From Trochalopteron elliotii (lineage: Eukaryota > Chordata > Aves > Passeriformes > Leiothrichidae), in contig JANPWX010019780.1 of NCBI GenBank assembly GCA_024734555.1, positions 890,850 to 954,849 of the forward strand: a stretch of DNA of 64,000 nucleotides. Reading direction: 5' to 3'. Below are positions 24,601 to 38,533 of the stretch, one piece after another (the first letter of the stretch is position 1; every line of letters starts with the position of its first letter). Made by a program: the position numbers and the translations under genes. Below the pieces are notes generated by a model. It made no database searches, had not been told where the DNA came from, and saw only the letters and a program-made list of their open reading frames with translations.

Positions 24601-26089
24601 GACAAAGACAATTTTGAAAGTTTTATGGAGGTAAATGGCAGTCTGAACAGTTATCTAAATGCATTTTTAAAAAATCCCTGTCTTAGAGACTGTAAAGAAA
24701 TTACCATGGAAATATTAGTGAGGAAGTTATTAACTTTCAATTCAGTGAAGTTTTCCTGTTGTATGCATTAAGTGAGGGAGGCCTGGGGCCATTCCAGTGA
24801 GGATAAAAGGGAAAACCAAATGATTACCCTTCCCTGACTTAGTCAGGTATCCCATGGAACAGCTTGTGGGCTGTTATGTAAGAAAGGATTGCAAGGTAAT
24901 GCATATGCGCAAGTGTGCAAATGCAAATATCAGGGACAAATTTATTCTAGTAGTTCCTCATTTTCTGAGCACTAGACTTTACGCCTTAGTGGCCTTGCAG
25001 TGTCAGTTTGAGATAGGTTGTGGGTCAAGACTGTTTGGAGCTCTGGACATTGTGGTAAGTTAAAAACTACTAAGATTTTACTTACTTTATTTGGAAAACT
25101 TTATTTCAGTAAACTGTTGAGGGAGCAATGTCTCAGTGCAGTTTACTAATTCAAGTGGGCATTTTTCATGCTGCCTTTGAGACAATATGGAAATTGAAAC
25201 CTATGAGAGTTTCATACATCTATCTACATCTGAAAGGCCAAATACAGTTAGGAATAAATGTGCCTATTTCAAATCCAGAGCTCAGGGAACCATTCCTTCT
25301 GCAGGTGCTGGCTGGAACCCCAGTTCTATTTCTGATCTATAGAATGGGATTTTCATTTGTGGGCAACACAAATTTCGTCACTCAGAATGTATGTTTCTTC
25401 ACGATGTTGAATAATTTTCCTCATAATATTGAGTTAGATTAATTAATTTAACTTGAAATTACCTCTAAAATGCATCAGTTTGGAAGGACTGATCATCTTG
25501 TTATACTACTTTTTTTACTTTCTGTTTTTAGGGCAACTTTCATCTGAGATTGAAAATCAAGCAGTGTTCTGTTTGTAGCACATTCCTCTAGACATCAAAT
25601 TTAAATGTAGATAGTTATGGCTTCCAGTAATTTCTGCAGAATAATGTACAGGGCTAGGTTAATAGGTCTTGTCAGTTCTGAGTGAGGCTTGTACTGATAA
25701 CATAATGTAATCAAGTAAATAAGCTTGAAGGCAGTATATTCTTTATTGTCTCCAGAATAGGTATATTGATGTTTAAAGAAATATTTCTTTCTCTTATTTG
25801 GGTTTTTTTTCAGACACAGTAACAGGATATATTAGATTTGATATCCAAGATGCCTAAGTGTGCTTTTAACTTATATAGGCTTAATTTAAGCACAACTTTC
25901 AGTCTGCTTCCGGAATAATTTAGAAATATATTTGCCCAAAGTTTACTGAAATATTGATGAGCTTGAGTGCTTACAAAAGTGCTTCACTAAAATGCGGCTC
26001 CGTGGGAGATCTCACTGCTGAGCACTGACTCATATACAATTTATATGAGTAAATGTTGAAGTGAACAAACGTTGTGAAGACAGTGCAAA
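21681..26089. other. Unique DNA, nothing recognised
   Basis: I see no exon or repeat that I can name. Three overlapping open frames at 22102-22436 were checked because the segment is GC-richer, but the translations match nothing I know. The part near 21975-22080 has CpGs and could be an unrecognised repeat. Confidence 0.5.
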
Positions 26090-26610
26090 AAAGGGCCTAG
26101 GAATCCTGGTGGCTGCTTAGAGGGCATGCACTGTGTGCCTACAGTGTCTTCAGCTTGCAATGCTTTTCTTTGGTGACTGTACATAAAGGCAGTCAAAAGC
26201 AAGAAATATTTTGTATTTTTGGACATGATCCATCAGTCTGCTGAGGTGGCCAAGGCGGCCAAGGGCATCCTGGCCTGTATCAGCAATATTGTTGCCAGCA
26301 CAGTGACTGTCCCTGTGTTCTTGCCACTGGAGAGGTTGTGCCTCGAGTCTTGTGTCCAGCCCCTCACTACTGGAAAAACACTGAGGTGCAGGAGTGTGTC
26401 CTCAGAAGGGCAATGGAGCTGGGGAAGGGTCTGGAGCACAGGTCTGATGAGAAGCAGCTGAGGGAGCTGGGGCTGTTTAGCCTGGAGAGAAGGAAGCTTA
26501 GGGGGGATGTTATCAGTCTCTACCACTGGTGTAGCCAGGTGGGGGTCAGCTTCTCTCCCAAGGAACAAATTATAGGGAAAGCTGAACTGCTCAATATACA
26601 AGATAACTGG
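26090..26610 (+). mobile_element. CR1 LINE fragment, ORF2 end and start of 3' UTR, with internal insertion
   Basis: The plus-strand CR1 is clear from 26224. It carries ctgctgaggtggccaaggcg, gcatcctggcctgtatcagc, cctggagagaaggaagctta and ttctctcccaaggaac, in the order expected for the last part of ORF2. A short upstream piece near 26090-26113 (gggcctaggaatcctggtgg) also fits CR1. About 105 bp of unrelated sequence lies between the two, so there is an insertion or local rearrangement. The 3' terminal repeats are absent, so the 3' end is lost. Confidence 0.85.
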
Positions 26611-27304
26611 TGGAGGGAACATAAAGGAATAGGCATGATAATGGATTCAGTCTTATGAGAAACTGAGCTGCAATTCCAGCAAGTGAAAAAGAATAAAGTT
26701 TTGGTTCACACTGAGGCAGTGTTCTATTTTTTTTTCGCTTCTGGGGATTTCAGATGAGGTCTTCTCTTGGAGAAAACTTGTGACAAAATCAAAGTGACTT
26801 TTTTTAATACTTGTACTGTGGCCTCAAGCCACAAATCGTTGTTTACATATATAAAGCTGAAAACACAAAAAGAGGATACAGGTGATGAAATATGTGCAAT
26901 TACTTGGCAAACTGCAATAAATCCTTGTAACTTTTCTCATTGGCGGGAAATGCAAAACTCCTCACTCAAGACTTTGACATTATGCTACTCTTTCCCTCTG
27001 ACTCTGTCTTTTTTTCTCTTGCCATTCTCCCTCTTCTTTTCTCCTTTTCACATTTTGCCTCTTCTCTTCTAGTAGTCACATGATACTTTCTCTTCTTGTT
27101 TGGATATATTGCAGTGTCAATATCCAACCCTAAACTAGAAATATGTAGAAAACAATTTGTATTGGTCCTGTCCCTAGCCTGCAGAACCTTTATTATTTGC
27201 TTGATTTGTTATTATAGTTAATAGTATTACTACCTATGCCTGCTAATACGGCACAAAAGCAAAATGAATTGATAGCAATGAGAAGCTTTTAGAGGCAATA
27301 TTTA
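26611..27304. other. Unique DNA, nothing recognised
   Basis: AT-rich sequence with a pyrimidine-rich patch at about 26990-27075. I recognise no gene or repeat. Confidence 0.55.
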
Positions 27305-27447
27305 AGCAGTAATGACCCCTGAGTCAAACATTTCCTAGCAGCTAATGACTGGCTGGAAGAGTAAAAGGTCTAAGATATACCCCAGGGCTCTTAACCCAAC
27401 CCACTATTAGCTGCCAGGAAATGCCTGACTTAGAGAGCACTAATGCT
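27305..27447. repeat. Imperfect inverted repeat, 25-bp core arms
   Basis: Core arms at 27322-27346 and 27406-27430 pair at 22 of 25 positions around a 59-nt centre. The similarity continues outward for about 17 bp (27305-27321 against 27431-27447) with mostly transition differences. All three core mismatches are A opposite C on the plus strand. A minus-strand transcript would therefore have G-U pairs there and an unbroken 25-bp stem. It may be a MITE-like element, a hairpin RNA or an old fold-back. Nothing in the sequence decides between these. Confidence 0.75.
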
Positions 27448-30400
27448 ATTATACATCATAAAAACATAAAGAAAATCTAATTGCTTTTCTACGTGTTTGA
27501 GAGCTAAAAACTGAATATCAAGTTGCCATGGATTGTTCCCTGCACTTGTATTTTCCTAGGTGTTAATCACCAGAGTAGTTATCAAAACAGAAACTAAAAA
27601 TAATTCATTTTGAGTCAGTAATATTATTTGGAGCTGATAATTCACCCTAATGTGTAAGCCCAGGGAAGTTTTTATTGCATCACACTAAATCATTATATAA
27701 ATTTAAGTCATCATAAACATGAATATCCATGAGATCTCAAAAAGTAGGTGTCACACTGACTGTAGACGGCTTTTTATAACCTTATACATCTTTGGGCTGA
27801 TGTATACAGGAACAACAAACATTTGGAAAAGAATAAATGTAGTTGCCATCTTCCAATCAATAGAAGCTGGAAGTAAACATTTTTGCATCTTCTATTGCTG
27901 AATAGATAAGAAAATTTTCTCCAAGCCAGGTGAGTTTCTATTCCAGAATAAAAATAAAGTTTCTCACAATTTCATGACCTAGTCATTCATATGATTTATT
28001 GGAGGTAGTTTCTCATATTGCAAATGCCTCTGACTTTTCCCTTGAAACGCGTCCTACAGTTTTGTTTCTTTGTACATCAACTTGAAGACACCATGCTTCC
28101 TTTTCGCACTGCTCCTGCCTCATCCATTTACATGTCCTTGTTCTCTTTGTAAACAAATCTCACCTCTTTTGACAGCTGTCCTGGTGTTCTTTGAGACAAA
28201 GCTTTGATTTATTTGTAAAGGGGATTTGTTGCAACAAATTATTTCCCAGAGCATTGTGTTTGGATGGGATCCACAGCTGGACAAGCAGAGAGAAGGAGCT
28301 ATCACCTGCAAAATGGAAGGCAGTTTGAAAAAAGAAGTATCCCATTTGGCAAATGTTACTCTTTTCCCTGCTGAATGACTGGGCATTGCAATGTTTATGC
28401 TGTTTCATGTAGAGTACAGGTTGCACAGTTGCAGCTGTTGCCATAGTTTTGCTATTAAAACAAGGACATCCACCCACCACAGATCAGCCTCACTGTGAAA
28501 TTTCATGTGTCCTTTTCTGAATATTATCCAAAGGCTTTATTTTTGTACGTACACATTTTTATTCCAGTGAGTTCAAAATTTTTACTTGAGTAAATGTTTT
28601 TGTGATTTATATATCTCCTGCTGATTTAAAGTCCTAAAGAAAACAGAAAGTTAATAAATCAGAGCAAATCCAGGAGGAGTTATATAACTCAGCACATACT
28701 TAGATAGGGAAACATAACTCAATTGAAACGAAGAAGAGACATTACAGTGTGTAGGTTCACACCTATAAAAGACAAAGGAACAAAGAAAAGTCTAGCTACA
28801 GCCTTTTCCTACTTGGCTCCCTATCCTTACAACCATATTTAGTGGTAGTATGCAAAGAAATGTCTGTTGACCAAAACCTGATTGAGTCCAACAATCCTGA
28901 AATCCCTTGATACCTGTTAAGCTACAAAATCTACCATATATAAACCCCATGGCCTGTTCTATGCTTGAACATCTGGGAATGCATAGCTTGGTTCATTAGC
29001 AATTAACAACAATGCACAGGCTGCTACTCAGTGATCTTTTAGTACAGATATGTAATCTGTGATTCATTTAAGGGTGTTCCAACTGCCACAGAAAGTGGCA
29101 CTTAATACCTACTTTCCAACATGCCATATTTGCCCTGAAACCCAGTCAGAATTTTGGTTCTTCAGCACCCAAGGGTACAGGGTAGAAACTCTTCTATCAC
29201 CTCTTTAGTCTCCATATGGATTTGTAAATGTGTCCCAAAAAAGTACCATTAACACAGACAGCACAAATGACCTTTGAGAGCATCTGTCATGTCAGGCAGC
29301 CCAAGCTGTTGCAAATCACTGGAGCTCAACACCAAGGGCAAAACATGGTCCAGAGTCCATCGCTTCTCTGCTCCTGCTTCTCTTTGCCACAATAATGTAC
29401 TAAAACAAATGCCTAAGAGCATTATTATTAATTTCTCAACACGTTTTTTTCTCAATATGGTAAAGCCGTAATGAAACAGTTGTCTAGTGTTGTTTTTGTT
29501 TTGTATTTGAGTTTCATTTACTACCTGTGTTGCTAACTCTTTATAGATAAGTGAGGAAAACCACTGAACACAGATCAAAAAGAATATTTTTGCACGCAGA
29601 CTTAAAAGTCAAGTCTTACACAAAATAATTTCTTTGAACATGGTGTTCTTTACTTATTTTGATTAGTATAAAGGGCTGGAACTGAGTTCTACTGATTTGA
29701 GTTACCTACTTTTGATCACTGTTGCTTAAATCACAATGACATTTTCTCTAGTTCCAACTCCAAGGACACAAACGTGCTTCTTGCTTGGAATGACAGGTTT
29801 TGCATGAGAAATCACTAGCACAAGGTGTCAGTGCAAGGTCTGCCTAGTGCAGTGGGTTAATGAACTGGCTTTTTCCCCAGGGGAACAATGTACTTGTAGC
29901 TAATTTTGATCACAAATGGAGGACTAGTAGATCTGAACTGGTCCTCTTTTTCCATCTGTGCAATGCAACATCCATATGGTATTTCTGTAGGGACAGTTTG
30001 AAATTATTATAACAATTTTGTTATTATTCAGCCAGTACCAGCTCTCTGTCAGCACCTCACAAGCAGGAATTAAGCTGACCAGGAGGTGGCAGGAGGTTTC
30101 AAGCTGGTGAGATGCTGATGGTCCAAGGGCAGTAGCAAGTCACAGCATCTCCCTTTTCATCTTCCTGGTGAAGTCACACATGACACCAATACATAGATCT
30201 GTCCTATTTGCACCTGCTGGAAAAACTTTACTCTTGATGAAGCTTAGCTAAGATGGAACTGAGCCTGAATGATACCTTTCCTTTGAAAAAAAAAAAAAAG
30301 TCAGCTAAGCACTACACAATTAAAAGGAACTAGGATGATTGCAGTACCTGGAAGTATAAATACCTCTCTGGCAGCAATGTACCAGCATTTATTTGAACCG

Positions 30401-33400
30401 CCAGTGATTGCGAATCAAGTGCCTGAGAAATGTTTTCACAGATCATTTCCCTCTCCGGATAACTGTTGCAAAAGCACAAAACAATAACAAAAAATTGTTG
30501 TTCCATCACTAACTTAATAATATTTGAGACTGTAATAATGGAAATGCCTCGTGGGCAAGAATACACGGCCCATAGTCTCGCCCCTGAGAGTAGGCAGATG
30601 TGAGGCAACCCTAAGAAATAGTGTATGTACATGGAATGATCTTTGTCCTGATTCTAATCATACAGGCAGAGACAGGGAGATGATAACAGACAGCAAGACA
30701 AGCAGTGATTTTAGATATCAAATGATAATTTATCTGCTATAGACCTCAAAATAAAGGACTTTTTAAGGATGTTGCATAATTCTGGAGACCATCTCCCTTG
30801 TTCTAGGAGGGGAAGGAGGGCTAACTTCACAGAAAAAAGAGGCTAAACAAAGTAAATCCTACTGATCCCACTAGGTCTGGTGTAGGACTTCCAGAGAAGC
30901 TGGCTACATGCAGAATACACATGCCTCCACTTCTTTTGCTCCCCTAACATTCACTTGCTACAGATCCTAGAGGCCAAAAGACTGCTCACAACTACAATTT
31001 ATCATATTGCAGAGGTCAAGCACTGCTCCTTGAGCTTGTTGCAAAACATGGCAAGATGTGCAGAAGTTCTTCGTTTCTTTGGTAGTTTTGCATGTGTATA
31101 TTAAACCTTTCTTTCTGGTAAGTATTTAAGTTGTGACTCACATGTGTTGCATATGAAGAAGCAAAATGCTTAATGAAACTTTGCAGAAGGGTAGAGTTTA
31201 GAAGTAAAAAGCTAGGATAAAAAACACTTTTAAGAGACCCATAGCACCAAGTTATCTTTCTATTCCTAAGCCAACATAAATAGTCAGGTTTCAGACTACA
31301 CTGGAGAATTTCTTTTGGTTTTGTTGAAAGAATAAAGATTGAGCTTAACAAATTTCATCTGTTTTCCAAAGTGAAAGGAAATACAATGCCTGGGTTTTAC
31401 CATTAATCAATAAACATAACTACAATTTAATACAAAAGTTGCTTTTCAATACTTTATGCTATAACAACTTAGTTTTATGAGAAAGCTGACAAAATCAAGA
31501 ATCAAAGCTCCTGTAAGGCACCAGATATTTAACATGAGTTCTCTTTAGGCTTGCTGCTGCAAAAATGCGTGAAAAAGAAAGTTCCCATGTGTGGTATGTT
31601 GGAAAGCAGGAGATAACTGAACGTATAAAATTATCTCAATTTCATGGTATTGAAATTTACATTGGAATAGAACTACCAACAGTCTAATAAAGACCCTGGG
31701 GTGTGTGTTGCTTTAAAATTTATATTCTTTAAAGGAATAGGCTTTTAATAATAATAAGCACTACATAAAAATGAATGCAAACACAACTTCCAATTCAACA
31801 TCATAAAACAAGATGTTCCCCTTTTCTGCTATCATTTTCTCAAGATGTTCACTGCAAATTACATTTCCCGTTTACTATTACTATCCCCTCATTTAAGTAT
31901 GTATTTTTATCAGTGACAAAAGTACATTAATGCATATTTCCTCATCTCTTTTTAAGAAGGAAAATTATCGGCAAGTTTTCTGCATGAAAGTAAATTCTCC
32001 ATATCTTATAATTTTCTAAAAATATTTACCCATGTGCAAGTGCACGACAAATTCAAAGTTCTCATTGATTTGGATTCTTGACCATTAGCAGTAGAAGATT
32101 AATTTCCTGGGACATGAGTGGAGATCTGCTGGAGAACTGCTTCATCTGGAGCTGCAAGTATAAAACATTTCTGAAGGTGAGAACTTTATAAGTTAAGGCA
32201 ACTGTAGCAAATATGCTGATAGTATACAGGTAATTCTGTCAATGTCATTGAAGGACACCCTTGGCAGATTTTATACAAACGAAGTTGTGTTAATTGAAAC
32301 TATTTCCTTTATCCTCTTCCTATCAGTGTAGCGGTCTGGACTTTGTCACCGATGTCTCCTAGAACTGATCATTCTGTCTTCTGGTCAAGAATGGTTTGTA
32401 CTAGGATACTTGCCCGTGCAGAGTAAACTAATTTCAACTCGACAGTCTTGGACCTTTGCATCCAGCTGGTGCCCTTGGACAAGACCCAGGTCTATGTCTT
32501 GAAGGTATTCTGTGGATGCTGAAGTTTGAATCAGTTTTTGAAACAGATTTTAGCCTGTTCTTTAGCTTGTTCTTCAGGTTGTTTTAGCTTGTTCTTTCAG
32601 ACAGTAAGGCAACAACGAAAGAAGATTTTCTCACAAAGTTTTTCTTAAGTTACAAAACTGCAAATAACTTTGTCTACTGATGGCTTAGGCTGCAGGTAGA
32701 TACAAGTGGAGGACTCATGTTTTATTTCAATAGAGTGCTTAGAGAATTCATTACATTTAGCTACTATTTTAGAGTCATAGACAGTTTTCTACTTTATATT
32801 ACCCACAAGTGCAAGACATTTAATGTGATAAACTGGCAGTTGAAAACCTATGAGAACAGTAAGTAATGGGGAAACTAAGGCAAGGAACCAAGGATGAACA
32901 CTAGGACAGATCTAGAGCAAATTTCAGAAAGCCCAAATTGTTATGCCAAAAAAATAACTACATTGCAGGGAGACAGACAATGGCTAGTCCCCTCTTGAAA
33001 TGTTTTAGTTAGCTGGCTGAGAAACTGGCTATGGCTATCTGCCACAGGATAACAAAACATATTTCTTTAAAGATAGCAAAAGAACTGTGTATGAATACTG
33101 CAAATGAAAATATAGTTGCATATTAAAATTATTAACCTTAGCAAAGACAAAAATGTTTCATAACTAAAACTAAGTGCATTGTCTCCCTTGTTGCTTGACA
33201 ACCCTTCAGGCAGTAACCAGACACTTTGTGGAGATTCCCAGTTGTTGTAAATGAACTCTTGAACTCCTTTGAGATACTTCCAAGGACCTGAAAACCAGGA
33301 AATTTCTAATGTTCCCCTGAAATCTTCTTCAGGTGTGTGCATCACTTACACTGGAAAGCTTGCAGGGTTCAGGAGCTGATCAGCAGAGAAAACTGCCCTT

Positions 33401-35499
33401 GTGTGGGAGTGTGTGATCTGGGAGAGGATCACCATCCTCCAGAGGCAGGGCTGGCCAGCCACAGCCAGAGAGTAACACCCTGGAGCCCTGCAGATGACCT
33501 GTGTCCACTCTGGAGAAGAGGGGAGGGAAGCCAACAAGGAGTATCCTGATTTGGGTACAGCAAGCTCCAGGTGAAGGAATGTGGGAAACAGGGGCAATAT
33601 GCCATACATCATTTAAACATTTCCATGTACATCTTGAGTGCCAGTGGGATGCTCTGCACCCTCAGTCAGTCATCTCTAGATATATTATTTAGTGTGCAGG
33701 ATAACTATCCCATATTAACTTAGAAGACCAGGTGACTTGAGTCCACAACTTACCCTGGGCAGCTACACACAACTTGAGTGTTTCACTACCTACTCCTCTC
33801 TATGCTACATTATTTTACAGTGCAGGTGGAATTCACTGAATTAAATATTGATATCAAAAAAATCTCTTAGAATAAAGAGCTCCCTATCCATCCAAATATT
33901 TTTGGAGTGCCAGAGAGTTCAAAAGTCTCTGCTAGATAGGATGGAGAATACAAAATGGGAAACATCATAAAACAAAACTAAACCTGAAAAAAATTATCAA
34001 GCTGATACATTCAGGATTCAAGCAGAAAACAAAGTCACTGATCAAAAAGCTCCAGATCCTTCTACATATCAGAGTCCTTGCAGGGACCCCTCAATACTTC
34101 ATGAAAGGAGTCCTCCACTCACAAATCAATGGAATTTCAATGACAGAGGAAAAAAAGAGTGAATTGTAAAGCAGTCTGTATGAAACCAACTTTGTTTCAC
34201 TATAAGAGCACCACCGGGACTGTTGTTCAGAGAGGCTGGCAGTCATGAACAGAGAAGTCCAGGTTCAGCGTTAAGGGTGAACCACTATATGCTACTGAAG
34301 GTAATGCAAAATAGGGAGTTGGTATATTTTCTGTACAGAGGGCGATGACTGATGTACTGTGATCAACAGCATGTGAAAATGATTATATAAATCAGATATA
34401 TGAGTTATACTTTAATGAATGGGAAATACTGAGATGTATTTCAAACTACACTAATTTTCTTTCTATCCTTCACAGGATGGTATGAAACTGAGAATGGTAT
34501 CTGCTACTGAAACTCTGCACTGAAGGAAGTACATCATAATTTCGGGCACCCCAGTAAGAGGAAAATAGATGCTTGAAGCATTATTTGTTTGCTTGTTTGT
34601 ATGTCAAATATTTTCTTTCCTAACATTTTCCCTTCATTTGTAAGATTTGTATATAAATTGTGTGGAGAATGTCAGTAACTGTCAATATAGACTTTAGTCA
34701 CCGGAAGTCATTAATACGATCAGGAAAAATCTGTACATATTGAAAGGAACTACTTCTATTTAGATGCACATGTCATTACTAGTCTGATGTTTAGTAGCTG
34801 CCCTGGACACAGTGCTTGGTCTCTTAGGTCTGACTGGATTTGTATTGCCAGTGTGAAAATAACTGTGTGTCAAGGACCAGTAGGTCAATGTAATTTTTGC
34901 AATCACAGAGAGTCTCATAATGTGGTATATCTTGTACCTGCAGAAATCTTTTGGCCTGCAAAGTTTTACCACAGCTGTTATACAGATCTGACAATCATCC
35001 AGAGATTTTTAAGTACTGAGTTTGTCCAGAGATTTTTTAAGCACTTTAGGAAGCGTGAACTTCATTATTGTACAGTAAGAGAAACTGAGGCACGAGTAAA
35101 ATAAATAATGTGTCCAGTGATAAGATAAAAAGGAGATAAAGGAGGTTAGGTTAAGAAAAGAGCCTGCAGTAAAAAAGTTCATGATATTAGGATTTTTCTG
35201 GCTCACACATCAGTCATGCTGCTCACTGAACCATATATCCAACTCTTTTATTGCAGGTGTTGTGTGCTGCAGGAGATTAAACACAACCCCATAAAATTTC
35301 CCTGAAAGTTTATCCAATGGGGTTTTCACTACTATACATACTAAAAAAAACCCCAGATTTGTGATACTGGCTGTTGCAATTGAATGGCTTGAACATAATA
35401 CTCTGTAATAGCTTTATTTCTGGCTCATATCATGTAACTCAGTGAGATTCACAGACTACATAAAGAAGCTACCACCCTCTGCAGGAGCTGAGAAGGGCT
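27448..35499. other. Unique DNA, nothing recognised
   Basis: About 8 kb of AT-rich sequence with short open frames, a 14-nt A run near 30286 and a small tandem repeat at 32549. I recognise no CR1, LTR, exon or RNA gene. It is the longest repeat-poor part of the window. Confidence 0.55.
32549..32600 (+). repeat. Three-copy degenerate tandem repeat
   Basis: A unit close to tttagcttgttctt occurs at about 32549, 32561 and 32583. The third copy is spaced further away. Confidence 0.75.
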
Positions 35500-35770
35500 G
35501 CAGGGACCCCATTTGCTCGAAGGAGGAGCGCTATTTCCATGTGTCTGCTGGAGCACCGGCTGACTCTGTTCTGCGAAAGGACACCCAGGAGGAGGGATGT
35601 CAGCGCCGCAGGGCGTGGTGGAGCCGTGGTCCGGGTGCTCAGTTTGTTCGGCAGGATGCAGCAGGAGGGATCTGCTGACCCTCAGGCACCAGGGAAGCAG
35701 ATGATGGGATCCAGGCCGGGGTTCGGGTCCAGCTTTATTTCCTGCAGGACCTTGCGGCAGAGCTCTGGGC
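35500..35770 (-). other. CpG-rich patch, possibly an LTR remnant
   Basis: About 270 bp are clearly GC-richer than the surroundings and carry a dozen or so CpG dinucleotides, whereas CpG is rare nearby. On the minus strand there is an AATAAA signal at 35734-35739 with GC-rich sequence after it, as in avian ERV LTRs. I could not find TG/CA ends with a matching target-site duplication. The alternatives are an orphan CpG island or an unrecognised repeat. The open frames on both strands here have no family match. Confidence 0.35.
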
Positions 35771-38528
35771 TCCACACCAGGGTGAAATTACAGGCTGTGT
35801 AAACATAGCTGGCTGCAGACAAGGCTGTATGAGGACAACTTCAAACGGAACCAAGCCCCAAACCTTTCCACTCTTTCACCTGCTCCTGCAAAGAGGCTGC
35901 TCTTTCTCTGCCTGGCACATGTCAATCTTTTTAACACGTAACAAATAACACTTAATGCTTGAAGAAAACTTTGAAGATGAAAAGTGTTTTCTGAAGTGCT
36001 TAAATGTCATAATTAGTAAGGAAAGTACCGAATTGCTCTGTCAAGAAGGCAAAGAAAGGATAATTGTCAAAAAATTAATCATATAAGGGGGTTTTGCATG
36101 AGCTGAACGTTGATAGTATTGTGGTAAAATTCCTTGTCACAAGTGAAAGAGAGCTCATACTATTGCATTGATTAAAACTTAGGAGGATTTCATGTGTTAA
36201 CTGCAAGATATAAAACTTTTGGCTAAAAGGTTTTATTCTCTAAAACTCTAAAGAGATAGAAAACAGCTAAAAAAGCTGTTAAAAATTTAAAGAAAGAATC
36301 TTAGTAGAGAGTACACACATGTGGGCTATTACTCCTCTTTTCTAAATTAATCCTTGGAGAGCCAGAGTGGCACAGTATGAAATTTGTTATTTGAATTTGA
36401 ATATTTCACATAATCTTGGTGTGAAGCCCAGCAAAACTTGGCAGATATAAAAATGGATTTGTAGTATTTAAATGCAAGTGGTTTGGCATTTTTCCTTGGC
36501 TTTTTCAGAGTAACCTAGACTGATAGTGAAACTGTTTGACAAATGAAAATACTTTGCTCAAAATAACCAGGGAAAAAGGTGAAATTATCCCTGAATTTTA
36601 ATTATAAATATTATTTAAATTTAAAAAAAAATGTTTTCCTTGCAGAATTTCTCAAAGAGAGCAATAAGCTCTTCTGGAGGCAGCAATGTCTTTTTGCTCT
36701 GTCTTTTTACAGAACCTCATGAAGTTTTTACATATCTAAGTGAATTTTTTCAACCTGTAAACAATAATTGAAAATGTGGAACCTGTCAATCAGAGGAAGG
36801 TAGATCTTGGAAAAACCTCATATATAGTCAAAGTCAGATTGAAATTCTGAGAGTACCTGAAGGAGAGAGAAAACATTTTACTTCAGCTGTAAACTGAAAG
36901 TCAAACAAAACTGTTGAATCCACTGTAATATGAACTTCAATCTTTTTTCCTCCTTCTTTAGTTTGCACTATTTGTAAAACTTCTAATTTAGGAAGTAATG
37001 ACAAAGTACTGATATTTCTATTCCTTGTTTGTGTTCAGAGAACTGCTTGTAGTGTTATGTGAACAAAATACTTTTATTCTTTTCCCAGTTAGTATATGAA
37101 AAGAGCTGGAAGAATGGATCAAATCTTTTTCTGACCTATTACCAACAGAATAGTTGAAAAAAAAATCTCAGAATCCTTGTTTCTGGTGAAATATAAACGG
37201 CAAACTTTCACTTCCCAGTTCCAAGGTCTTTTTGGAGCCAGATATCATGAAATATTTTAATGTTACATGTAAATGGCCCAAACTAAGAGATGCTGGAATA
37301 AATAAAACACCCAAGAAATTATGTATTTTATTTCATTTTCAAAATAGAAAGCTCCTTTAAATTATTTTCTTTACAATATGAACCTGACATACATCCTAGA
37401 TTCACCCTTCTTCTTTCCAAAACCAAGTGATATATAAACATGAATTATTGACACTTTTGCATATTGCTTTTTTGGGAGTTTACAGAGTAATACAAGACAG
37501 TAATATTCTCCAATGTGTAAAAAATGTGGAAAGCTAAGCAATATTTATTCTTGTTTGTGCGTGTGAGAATTTAAAAAGTAACAATTTGTTATCCATCTAA
37601 TTACCACTCCCTTCAATTTGTAATCAACTTTCTCACCAGGAATTTGAAAGAAGAACATGCCAATTCCATTTGTTCTGTCATGCTTAACTACAAGCCACCA
37701 CATGCTTGTGAGACAGTGCAAACAACCTGAAACGTCATTTGTGAGCTACATCTTCTTTTCATAATTAGAAAAATTAAAAAGCACAAAAGTGATTCCTATT
37801 CCTATATCCTTTGATTTTACTTTCTAAAAGTGGTAATGGTATCAAGTTTGTCAGGAATACAGATTTTTTTAAAAAATGCATTTCCAAATGCAATTTTACG
37901 GTGACCTTTTAATGAACATATTTTCCTTCTGTGACAATGCAGTCAAAAGAGTTTAAATCAACTCACAACAGAGGTAACATTTTCAAACTCTTCAGGATAC
38001 AGTAGAGAACACTTGGGAAAGGTAAGAATATTTCTTTTTTATCACTGAGCAGTAGTGGTTTCCATTTGGAAATCTGTATTTGGATAAAATAAACCCTACA
38101 ACAAAAAGATGATACCAAAACAGAAGAAAACTGAAAACAAAACAAAACAAAAAAATTTAGGCAAATTCTTTTTAATTTCAGCTTCTCTGGTTGCTCTTGC
38201 AGATAACTGATTTCAGGAGCCAAGTTGAATTTTACTTCTGTGAAACTAATTTGTACAAACTATGGTGGTGTTATGGGAATTAGACTCTTCCCATTCTCCT
38301 TTGAGACATCCAAACAACAGTGGCAACCTAAAAGTGTAATGAGTGAAAAAACACATCTATAAAGTAAGCTTTTACTTTAGCAAACAAAATCTTCTCAGTG
38401 TATGTTGCAACAAAGTGTTTTGAAAATATAAAAATACCTGACAGTCACTTTTGTTCAGTAGCAGGTTAAAACTAAAGGATACCAAGACACCAGAATAAAG
38501 CCTGCACCTTATTTGTATTTGCCAATGT
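35771..38528. other. AT-rich unique DNA, nothing recognised
   Basis: I see no recognisable exon, RNA gene or repeat. Open frames are few and short. Confidence 0.6.
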
Positions 38529-38533
38529 AATAC
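38529..38533. repeat. 5-bp target-site duplication, left copy (aatac)
   Basis: Identical to aatac at 39210-39214, directly after the LTR. Confidence 0.88.
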
